This document shows, in pieces, positions 19,732 through 27,431 of a stretch of 64,000 nt of DNA; the stretch's first letter is position 1, and every line of letters starts with the position of its first letter. Source of the DNA: JAMHWF01 sp035911095 (GTDB lineage Bacteria; Pseudomonadota; Gammaproteobacteria; Burkholderiales; Burkholderiaceae_C). A program made the translations under genes and the position numbers. The stretch covers positions 186,001 to 250,000 of the forward strand of contig JAMHWF010000053.1 in NCBI GenBank assembly GCA_035911095.1, given 5' to 3'. Under the pieces are notes generated by a model, which saw only the letters and a list, made by a program, of their open reading frames with translations, searched no databases and was not told the DNA's origin.

Positions 19732-22200
19732 TTGAAATCCCATACGCCCACCGCAGGGATCAGCGCGCGACTATCGCCGCAGCGGCCGTCCGGCCGCAAG
19801 GCGTCCGCGCGTGCGCGGGCACGCCGCGTCGCCTGCCAGCTGGCGCGTTGCGTCGGCGCCGGCCTGGCGCCGGCCTGGCTCGCCGCCACGCCGGCGGTTG
19901 CGCAGCAGACGGCGCCGGAAGCGACGCTGCCGCCGGTCGAGGTGATCGGCACCTCACCACTGCCGGGCCAGGGCGTCGACCGCAACCAGCTGCCCTACCA
20001 GACCCACGTCTACCGGCGCGACCGCATCGACCAGACGCAGCCGGACAACCTGCTCGACTTCATGAACCGCAACGTGCCGGGCGCGCAGGTCAACGACATC
20101 CAGGGCAGCCCGTTCCAGGGCGACCTGACCTACCGCGGCTTCCGCGCGTCGCCGCTGCTCGGCGCCGGACAGGGCATCTCGGTCTACCTCGACGGCGTGC
20201 GCATCAACGAGCCCTTCGGCGACGTCATCAACTGGGACCTGCTGCCCGAGTTCTCGATCAACAGCCTGACCCTGGTGCCCGGCGCCAACCCCGCCTTCGG
20301 CCTCAACAGCCTGGGCGGCGCCCTCGCCTTCACCACCCACGACGGGCGCAGCGCGCCCGGCCTGCGCGCCGAGCTCTCGGCCGGCAGCTTCGGCCGCAAG
20401 CGGCTCGACCTCGCCTACGGTCGCGAGTACGCGAGCGGCTGGCACAGCTACATCGCCGGCACCGTGTTCGACGAGGACGGCTGGCGCGACCATTCCGACG
20501 GGCGTCTCGGCACCGTGCTGGCGAAGGTCGGGCGCGTCTCCGGGCCGACCGAGTGGGACGTCGGCCTGCTCTACGGCCGCAGCAAGCTGATCGGCAACGG
20601 CCTCGTGCCGGCCTACACCCTGGCCGGTGACGGGGATGACGACGACGATGACGACGACGACGGTGGCCGCGGGCGCGAGGGGCCGAATGCCAGCGCCCGC
20701 GAGCGCCCGAGTGCCAGCCCGGGCAACCGGACGAACGACCTGTATGACTACCGCCGCGAGAGCGTCTACACCTACCCCGACGAGACGCGCAACCGCCTCG
20801 TGCAAGTCACCGCCAACCTGCGCCACCAGCTCGACGCCAGCACGCTGCTGACCGGCCTCGTCTACCTGCGCGACTCCTCGCGCAAGACGATCAACGGCGA
20901 CGAGGCCGAGGAGGTGGACCCGGACGAGCCCGACCTCAACGCCTCGTTCAACAGGACCGACACCGAGCAGACCGGCTACGGCTTCGGCCTCGGCCTGTCG
21001 GGCAAGCACGGCATCCACCAGTGGCAGATCGGCACCACGCTCGACGCCAGCCGTACCCGCTACGAGCAGCTCGAGCAGGAAGGCTTCTTCACACCCGACC
21101 GCGGCGTGATCGCCGGCGACGAACCGGCCGAGCTGTCGGCACGGGTCAAGGGCCGCTCGTTCGCGGTCGGCCTGTTCGGCACCGACACCGTGACGGTGAC
21201 GCCGTCGACCTTCGTCACCGGCACGCTGCGCCTCAACCGCACCCGCGTCGAAAACACGCTGACCAGCGTCGACGACGACACCGGCGACGTCGAAGCGCGG
21301 CCGACCGAGACCTTCAACTACACCAGCGCCAACCCGGCGCTCGGCATCGCGCACAAGCTCGCCGTCGGGCCGACCCTGTTCGCCAACCTCGCGCGCAACA
21401 CGCGCGTGCCGACGGTGATCGAGCTGGGCTGCGCCGACCCCGAAGAGCCCTGCCGCCTGCCGGCCGGCCTGCAGGCCGACCCGTACCTGAAGCAGGTGAA
21501 GTCGACCAGCTTCGAGGCCGGTGCGCGCTGGACCCTTTCGCCCACCCTGCGCATGGCGGTCTCGGCCTACCGCACGAACAACCGCGACGACATCCTGTTC
21601 CGCAGCACCAGCGTCGCCGGGCAGCTCGGCTACTTCCAGAACTTCGACCGCACGCGCAACCAGGGTGTCGACGCCGAGCTGCAGGCGCGGCTCGGCCCGG
21701 TCGACCTGAGCGTCGCCTACAGCTACCTGAAGGCCACCTACGAGGCCGACGGCGTGCTGCGCCAGGGCGAGCGCAACGTCGTCGTGCGGCCCGGCACGCG
21801 CATCGCCGGGCTGCCGAAGCACACGCTGAAGCTCGGCGCCGACACCGCGCTGCCGCTGGGCTTCAGCGTCGGCGGCGACCTGGTCGCGGTGACGCGCCGG
21901 CCGGCCTCCGGCAACGAGGACCTGCGGGTCGAGGACGGCAGCGACGAGGCGATCGACGTCAGCCTGCCGGGCTATGCGATCTTCAACCTGCGCGGCTCGT
22001 GGAAGCCGCAGGGCGCACCCGGCTGGGAGGTCTTCGCCAAGGTCAACAACGTCTTCGACCGCCGCTACGAGACCTACGCCGCGGTCGCCGAAACGCTGTT
22101 CAGCCCGAGCGGCGCCTACGTCGGCGACGAATCCGACGCGGTCTTCGTCGCGCCGGGGGCGCCGCGGGCAGTCTTCGTCGGCGTGCGCTTCCGGTACTGA
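19732..22200 (+). CDS. TonB-dependent outer-membrane receptor
   Basis: 822 residues. A long signal peptide (hydrophobic core about 38-56, ending AVAQ) is followed by a TonB-box-like PPVEVIGTS. The plug domain contains DNLLDFMNRNVPGAQVNDIQG, YLDGVRINEPFGDVINWDL and LNSLGGALAF. A beta-barrel follows, ending in FVGVRFRY with the expected terminal aromatic. One extracellular-loop region contains nine consecutive Asp (residues 302-310). The start is TTG, chosen because AGGAGAGG lies just upstream. Substrate unknown: the icmF and btuF-like neighbours suggest a corrinoid, while the acidic loop could suggest a metal complex. Divergent from the two-component system. Confidence 0.9.
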   Translation: MKSHTPTAGISARLSPQRPSGRKASARARARRVACQLARCVGAGLAPAWLAATPAVAQQTAPEATLPPVEVIGTSPLPGQGVDRNQLPYQTHVYRRDRIDQTQPDNLLDFMNRNVPGAQVNDIQGSPFQGDLTYRGFRASPLLGAGQGISVYLDGVRINEPFGDVINWDLLPEFSINSLTLVPGANPAFGLNSLGGALAFTTHDGRSAPGLRAELSAGSFGRKRLDLAYGREYASGWHSYIAGTVFDEDGWRDHSDGRLGTVLAKVGRVSGPTEWDVGLLYGRSKLIGNGLVPAYTLAGDGDDDDDDDDDGGRGREGPNASARERPSASPGNRTNDLYDYRRESVYTYPDETRNRLVQVTANLRHQLDASTLLTGLVYLRDSSRKTINGDEAEEVDPDEPDLNASFNRTDTEQTGYGFGLGLSGKHGIHQWQIGTTLDASRTRYEQLEQEGFFTPDRGVIAGDEPAELSARVKGRSFAVGLFGTDTVTVTPSTFVTGTLRLNRTRVENTLTSVDDDTGDVEARPTETFNYTSANPALGIAHKLAVGPTLFANLARNTRVPTVIELGCADPEEPCRLPAGLQADPYLKQVKSTSFEAGARWTLSPTLRMAVSAYRTNNRDDILFRSTSVAGQLGYFQNFDRTRNQGVDAELQARLGPVDLSVAYSYLKATYEADGVLRQGERNVVVRPGTRIAGLPKHTLKLGADTALPLGFSVGGDLVAVTRRPASGNEDLRVEDGSDEAIDVSLPGYAIFNLRGSWKPQGAPGWEVFAKVNNVFDRRYETYAAVAETLFSPSGAYVGDESDAVFVAPGAPRAVFVGVRFRY
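20635..20661 (+). repeat. GAC/GAT codon run encoding nine aspartates
   Basis: Nine consecutive GAT/GAC codons inside the TonB-dependent receptor gene encode Asp302-Asp310, preceded by Gly-Asp-Gly and followed by Gly-Gly. The near-perfect trinucleotide repeat is prone to length change in steps of one residue. Confidence 0.9.
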
Positions 22201-22263
22201 CGGCTGCCTGGCCTGGACGGCCGGGGCGCGCACAGGCCCCCCCGCCGCACGATCTGCATGCGC

Positions 22264-22300
22264 TTCGGCCGCGTGACCCGTTCCGGGTCTCGCGGCCGAA
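22264..22300. terminator. Long hairpin between receptor and icmF genes
   Basis: Arms 22264-22280 and 22284-22300 pair over 17 positions (TTCGGCCGCG-T-GACCCG against CGGGTC-T-CGCGGCCGAA) with one T/T mismatch and a 3-nt loop. It lies about 65 bp after the receptor stop and 110 bp before icmF. There is no T-tract, so it may act as a transcript-end stabiliser or attenuator rather than a classical terminator. Confidence 0.6.
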
Positions 22301-22409
22301 CGCCATCTGGAGTCTGAACAGGCCGCCCGCCGGGCTTACAGTCAGGCCGACCACATGAAGCCGGGGCGGCCCGACGCCGACCTCCGCGCGCAGGTTGCAG
22401 GAGACCGCC

Positions 22410-25400
22410 ATGACCGACCTCTCCGCCGAGGCGCAGGCCCTCGCGCGCTACCGCCCGACGAACAAGCTGCGCTTCGTCACCGCGGCCAGCCTGTTCGACG
22501 GCCACGACGCGGCGATCAGCATCATGCGGCGCATCCTGATCGGCATGGGCGCCGAGGTCGTCCACCTGGGCCACAACCGCTCGGTCGACGAGGTCGTCAC
22601 CGCGGCGCTGCAGGAAGACGTGCAGGGCATCGCGATCAGCTCGTACCAGGGCGGGCACGTCGAGTACTTCAAGTACGCGGTCGACCTGCTGCGCGCACGC
22701 GGCGGCGCGCACATCCAGGTGTTCGGCGGCGGCGGTGGCGTGATCGTGCCGGACGAGATCCGCGAGCTGCAGGCCTACGGCGTGGCGCGCCTCTACAGCC
22801 CCGAGGACGGCCAGCGCATGGGCCTGCAGGGGATGATCGGCGAGATGCTGATGCGCTGCGACCACGACCTCGCGGTGCACGCGCCGCGCTCGCTCGACGC
22901 GATCCGCGGCCACGACGAGGCGGCCTGGCGCGCGCTGGCGCAGCTGATCACCGCGCTCGAGGGCGGCCAGGCCGACGCGGCGCTGCTGCAGTCGCTGCGG
23001 GCCCAGGCGCTGAAGACGCCGGTCATCGGCATCACCGGCACCGGCGGCGCCGGCAAGTCGAGCCTCACCGACGAGCTGGTGCGGCGCCTGCGCCTCGACC
23101 AGGACGACCGCCTGCGCATCGCGGTGATCTCGATCGACCCCTCGCGGCGCAAGAGCGGCGGTGCGCTGCTCGGCGACCGCATCCGCATGAATGCGATCGG
23201 ACCTTGGCAACAGGGGCCGCGCGTCTTCGTCAGAAGCCTCGCCACGCGCGAAGGCCGCAGCGAGATCAGCCCGGCCCTGCCCGACGTGATCGCGGCCTGC
23301 AAGCTGGCGGGCTTCGACCTCGTCGTCGTCGAGACCTCGGGCATCGGCCAGGGCGACGCCGCGATCGTGCCGCTGGTCGACGTGCCGATGTACGTGATGA
23401 CGCCCGAGTACGGCGCCGCCAGCCAGCTCGAGAAGATCGACATGCTCGACTTCGCCGAGCTGGTGGCGATCAACAAGTTCGACCGCAAGGGCGCGGGCGC
23501 CGCGCTGCGCGACGTGGCCAAGCAGGTGCAGCGCAACCGTGAGGCCTTCGGCGTCAAGCCGGAGGCGATGCCGGTCTTCGGCACCATCGCCAGCCGATTC
23601 AACGACGACGGCGTCACCGCGCTCTACCAGGCGCTGAAGGCGCGCCTTGCCGAGCACGGCATGCCGCTGGCCGAGGGCCGGCTGGCGCCGGTGGCGACGC
23701 GCCACAGCACGCAGCAGCGGCCGATCGTGCCCGGCGAGCGGGTGCGCTACCTGGCCGAGATCGCCGACACGCTGCGCGCCTACAAGCGCCGCGCGCGCAG
23801 CCAGGCCGTGCTGGCGCGCGAGGTGCAGCAACTGAGGGCGGCGCACCGCATCGCGGGCGAGGCCCAGGCGAAGTCGGAGGCCTCGGTCGAGGGCGCCAAA
23901 GCCGCGCCCCTCGCGCTGCTCGAGACGCTGGCCGCCGAACGCGAAACGCAGCTGGGCCCGGACGCACGCCGCCTGCTCGCGCAATGGCCGGCGCTGCAGC
24001 AGGCCTACGCCGGCGACGAGTACGTCGTGAAGGTCCGCGACAAGGAGATCCGCACCGGCCTCGTCCACACCACGCTTTCCGGCAGCCGCGTGCGCAAGGT
24101 CGCGCTGCCCGCCTGGGAGGACGATGGCGAGCGCCTCAGGTGGCTGCTGCTCGAGAACGTGCCCGGCGCCTTCCCGTTCACCGCCGGCAGCTTCGCCTTC
24201 AAGCGCGAGGGCGAGGACCCGACGCGCATGTTCGCCGGCGAGGGCGACGCCTTCCGCACCAACCGGCGCTTCAAGCTCGTGAGTGAAGGCATGCCGGCCA
24301 AGCGGCTGTCGACCGCCTTCGACTCGGTGACGCTCTACGGCCACGACCCCGACCCGCGGCCCGACATCTACGGCAAGGTCGGCAACTCGGGCGTCAGCAT
24401 CGCGACGCTCGACGACCTGAAGGCGCTGTACGACGGCTTCGACCTCTGCGACCCCTCGACCTCGGTCAGCATGACGATCAACGGCCCGGCGCCGACGATC
24501 CTCGCGATGTTCATGAACGCCGCGATCGACCAGCAGCTCGCGCGCTTCGAGGCCGACCACGGCCGCGCGCCGACCGCCGACGAGGCGCAGACCCTCCGCG
24601 CCTGGGCGCTGGCCAATGTGCGCGGCACGGTGCAGGCCGACATCCTGAAGGAAGACCAGGGCCAGAACACCTGCATCTTCTCGACCGAGTTCAGCCTGAA
24701 GGTGATGGGCGACATCGCCGAGACCTTCGTGCGCCACCAGGTGCGCAACTTCTATTCGGTCTCGATCAGCGGCTATCACATCGCCGAGGCGGGAGCCAAC
24801 CCGATCAGCCAGCTCGCCTTCACGCTGAGCAACGGCTTCACGCTGGTCGAGGCCTACCTGGCGCGCGGCATGCACATCGACGAGTTCGCGCCGAACCTGT
24901 CGTTCTTCTTCAGCAACGGCATGGACGCCGAGTACGCGGTGCTCGGCCGGGTCGCGCGCCGCCTCTGGGCGGTGGCGATGCGCGAGCGCTACGGCGCCAA
25001 CGAGCGCAGCCAGAAGCTCAAGTACCACGTGCAGACCAGCGGGCGCAGCCTGCACGCGCAGGAGATCGCCTTCAACGACATCCGCACCACGCTGCAGGCG
25101 CTGATCGCCGTCTACGACAACTGCAACAGCCTGCACACCAACGCCTACGACGAGGCGATCACCACGCCCACCGACGAGAGCGTGCGCCGCGCGATGGCGA
25201 TCCAGCTGGTGATCAACCGCGAATGGGGCCTGGCGAAGAACGAGAACCCGAACCAGGGCGCCTTCGTCATCGACGAGCTGACCGAACTGGTCGAGGAGGC
25301 GGTGCTCGCCGAGTTCGAGCGGATCTCCGAGCGCGGCGGCGTGCTCGGCGCGATGGAGACCGGCTACCAACGCGGCAAGATCCAGGAAGAGTCGATGCAC

Positions 25401-25721
25401 TACGAGATGCTGAAGCACACCGGCGAGCTGCCGATCGTCGGCGTCAACACCTTCCGCAACCCGGCCGGCGACCCGGTGCCCACGCAGATCGAACTCGCGC
25501 GCTCGACCGAGGCCGAGAAGCAGAGCCAGCTCGCACGCCTGGCCGACTTCCATGCCCGCCATGCGGCCGAGGCGCCGGCGATGCTGCAGCGGCTGCAGCA
25601 GGCGGCAATCGACGGCCAGAACCTCTTCGACGTGCTGATGGACGCGGTGCGGGTCTGCTCGCTGGGGCAGATCACCTCGGCGCTGTTCGAGGTCGGCGGG
25701 CAGTACCGGCGCAGCATGTGA
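22410..25721 (+). CDS. icmF: Fused isobutyryl-CoA mutase with G-protein chaperone
   Basis: 1103 residues, close to the 1093 of Cupriavidus IcmF. Domain order: B12-binding domain (DGHDAAI with axial His32), MeaB-like GTPase (P-loop GTGGAGKSS near 209-217, then SIDPSRRKSGGALLGDR and NKFDRKG), then the acyl-CoA mutase barrel (FSNGMDAEY; C-terminal part to 1103). It interconverts isobutyryl-CoA and n-butyryl-CoA and may also act on pivalyl-CoA; it needs adenosylcobalamin. The ATG at 22410 follows AGGAGA. Followed 55 bp later by a BtuF-like gene, which fits its cofactor demand. No cobalamin riboswitch was seen upstream. Confidence 0.96.
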   Translation: MTDLSAEAQALARYRPTNKLRFVTAASLFDGHDAAISIMRRILIGMGAEVVHLGHNRSVDEVVTAALQEDVQGIAISSYQGGHVEYFKYAVDLLRARGGAHIQVFGGGGGVIVPDEIRELQAYGVARLYSPEDGQRMGLQGMIGEMLMRCDHDLAVHAPRSLDAIRGHDEAAWRALAQLITALEGGQADAALLQSLRAQALKTPVIGITGTGGAGKSSLTDELVRRLRLDQDDRLRIAVISIDPSRRKSGGALLGDRIRMNAIGPWQQGPRVFVRSLATREGRSEISPALPDVIAACKLAGFDLVVVETSGIGQGDAAIVPLVDVPMYVMTPEYGAASQLEKIDMLDFAELVAINKFDRKGAGAALRDVAKQVQRNREAFGVKPEAMPVFGTIASRFNDDGVTALYQALKARLAEHGMPLAEGRLAPVATRHSTQQRPIVPGERVRYLAEIADTLRAYKRRARSQAVLAREVQQLRAAHRIAGEAQAKSEASVEGAKAAPLALLETLAAERETQLGPDARRLLAQWPALQQAYAGDEYVVKVRDKEIRTGLVHTTLSGSRVRKVALPAWEDDGERLRWLLLENVPGAFPFTAGSFAFKREGEDPTRMFAGEGDAFRTNRRFKLVSEGMPAKRLSTAFDSVTLYGHDPDPRPDIYGKVGNSGVSIATLDDLKALYDGFDLCDPSTSVSMTINGPAPTILAMFMNAAIDQQLARFEADHGRAPTADEAQTLRAWALANVRGTVQADILKEDQGQNTCIFSTEFSLKVMGDIAETFVRHQVRNFYSVSISGYHIAEAGANPISQLAFTLSNGFTLVEAYLARGMHIDEFAPNLSFFFSNGMDAEYAVLGRVARRLWAVAMRERYGANERSQKLKYHVQTSGRSLHAQEIAFNDIRTTLQALIAVYDNCNSLHTNAYDEAITTPTDESVRRAMAIQLVINREWGLAKNENPNQGAFVIDELTELVEEAVLAEFERISERGGVLGAMETGYQRGKIQEESMHYEMLKHTGELPIVGVNTFRNPAGDPVPTQIELARSTEAEKQSQLARLADFHARHAAEAPAMLQRLQQAAIDGQNLFDVLMDAVRVCSLGQITSALFEVGGQYRRSM

Positions 25722-25776
25722 GCGCGGCCCTTCCGCACCCTGCGCCGAACCCCGCACCTCGCGCGGAGCGCCGCCT

Positions 25777-26610
25777 GTGACACGCAGCGCCGGCCTGCCC
25801 GAGCGCATCGTCTGCCTGACCGAGGAGCCGACCGAGGTGCTCTACGCCCTCGGCGAGGAGCACCGCATCGTCGGCATCTCGGGCTTCACGGTGCGCCCGC
25901 CGCGCGCGCGGCAGGAGAAGCTGCGCGTCTCGGCCTTCACCAGCGCCAAGGTCGACCGCATCCTCGCGCTGCAGCCCGACCTTGCGATCGGCTTCTCGGA
26001 CATGCAGGCCGAGATCGCGAACGCGCTGATCCGCGCCGGCGTCGAGGTGTGGATCGCCAACCACCGCTCGGTGGACGGCATCCTCGGCTACGTGCGCCGG
26101 CTGGGCGCGATGGTCGGCGCCGCCGAGCGGGCCGCGCGCTACGCCGACGAGCTGCAGGCCGGCGTCGAGCGCGTGCGCGCGGCGGCGGCGCGCCTGCCGA
26201 GGCGGCCGAAGGTCTACTTCGAGGAATGGGACGCGCCGCAGATCAGCGCGATCCGCTGGGTCAGCGAGCTGATCGGCATCGCGGGCGGCGACGACATCTT
26301 TCCCGCGCGGGCGGCGGCGAGCCTGGGGCGCGACCGCATCGTCGCCGACCCGGGCGAGGTGATCGCCGCGGCGCCGGACCTCATCATCGGCTCCTGGTGC
26401 GGCAAGAAGTTCCGGCCCGAGCAGGTCGCCGCGCGGCCGGGCTGGCAGGCCGTCCCGGCGGTGCGCGACGGCGAACTGCACGAGATCAAGTCGCCGCTGA
26501 TCCTGCAGCCGGGGCCGGCCGCGTTGACCGACGGGCTCGCGGCCTTGCAGGGAATCCTCTCACGCTGGGCAGGGTCGGGCGCGGCCCGGGCCGAGGAAAG
26601 CCGCCTATGA
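25777..26610 (+). CDS. BtuF-like cobalamin-binding protein without a signal peptide
   Basis: 277 residues, class III periplasmic-binding-protein fold (BtuF/FhuD type). It begins IVCLTEEPTEVLYALGEEHRIVGISGF, continues with KVDRILALQPDLAIGFSDMQAEIANALIRAGVEV, and has WVSELIGIAGGDD in the second lobe. No signal peptide or lipobox precedes the fold, although BtuF is normally periplasmic. The start is a GTG with GGAG about 9 nt upstream. Position after icmF suggests corrinoid handling. It could be a cytoplasmic corrinoid-binding protein, or exported by an unseen route. Confidence 0.75.
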   Translation: MTRSAGLPERIVCLTEEPTEVLYALGEEHRIVGISGFTVRPPRARQEKLRVSAFTSAKVDRILALQPDLAIGFSDMQAEIANALIRAGVEVWIANHRSVDGILGYVRRLGAMVGAAERAARYADELQAGVERVRAAAARLPRRPKVYFEEWDAPQISAIRWVSELIGIAGGDDIFPARAAASLGRDRIVADPGEVIAAAPDLIIGSWCGKKFRPEQVAARPGWQAVPAVRDGELHEIKSPLILQPGPAALTDGLAALQGILSRWAGSGAARAEESRL

Positions 26611-26840
26611 TGCGGCGCATGTGTCCGCTGCAACACGCCATGCCAGGGTCCGACGTGCTCGTCGGCCGGGGCGCGCGTGCCTGCGCGCGAGACACGATCG
26701 CCTCGATGCAGAGCGATCCGGTCCCGGCCGCACTCTCCTAGGCCCGGCGACCACCCACTCCCCCACCTTCCCCTACGGTCGTCGGGCCTCTGCCCAGGGG
26801 CCACCCGTGCGTGCACACGTCACGCTGACCGGAGAAGCTC

Positions 26841-27254
26841 GTGAACCACATCGAACGCCAGGTGACGTCGCTCGACCACATCCGCCTGTTCAACATGATT
26901 CGCGCCCCCCGCGGCGCGGCCGTCTCCACCTCGACCGCCGAGCAGATCAAGGACATGCTCGACTACGCCGACATCGTCGACCCGCGCCAGGTGCCCTCGG
27001 CCCTGGTGACGATGCGCTCCCGCGTGCGCTTGGTGCAGGCCGGCGGCCGCGAGCTCGAGGCCACGCTGGCCTACCCCGACGAGGCGAGCGCCGGCGACGG
27101 GCGCATCTCGGTGTTCTCGCCGCTCGGCCTGAGCCTGCTCGGCGCGCGGGCGGAAGAGGTCATCGAATGGACCGGCCCCGACGGTGATGCCCACCAGGCG
27201 AAGGTGGCGGCCATCCTCTACCAGCCGGAGGCGGCGGGCGACTTCAACCGCTGA
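26841..27254 (+). CDS. rnk: Rnk/GreA-family regulator of nucleoside diphosphate kinase type
   Basis: 137 residues, the usual size for Rnk. The C-terminal two-thirds match the GreA/GreB FKBP-like domain: SRVRLVQAGGRELEATLAYP, ISVFSPLGLSLLGARAEEVIEW. The short N-terminal helix region contains DHIRLFNMI. Rnk-type proteins bind RNA polymerase near the secondary channel without cleavage activity. The start is GTG with GGAG 6 nt upstream. It stands alone between the corrinoid-related genes and the DUF2339 gene; 230 bp upstream contain no other supported gene. Confidence 0.8.
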   Translation: MNHIERQVTSLDHIRLFNMIRAPRGAAVSTSTAEQIKDMLDYADIVDPRQVPSALVTMRSRVRLVQAGGRELEATLAYPDEASAGDGRISVFSPLGLSLLGARAEEVIEWTGPDGDAHQAKVAAILYQPEAAGDFNR

Positions 27255-27431
27255 GCGGCTCCCGGCCTCCGGCCGGGCCGCCCCGATCCCACGCGCCTTA
27301 TGCACTGGCGCCGCCGCCCTCCTCGCTGGTAAAACCGCGCCGCGGTGAGATCAGCCGACGGCCGCCGCGAACTGCGGCGCCGCGCCTCACCGCGCAGCGC
27401 GTGCCGGAAGGCCGGGAGGACGGGGGAGCGT

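Noticed and set aside
22201..22409. Cobalamin riboswitch upstream of icmF
   Set aside because: The conserved B12-box and core could not be recognised; only a simple hairpin is present. An Rfam search would settle it.
22116..25808. A 1230-codon minus-strand open frame opposite icmF
   Set aside because: It mirrors icmF codons; composition is His/Arg/Val-rich and no domain is recognisable.
26607..26741. 44-codon frame overlapping the BtuF-like gene stop
   Set aside because: Cys/Arg-rich, no ribosome binding site of its own beyond the overlap, no recognisable motif; likely chance.
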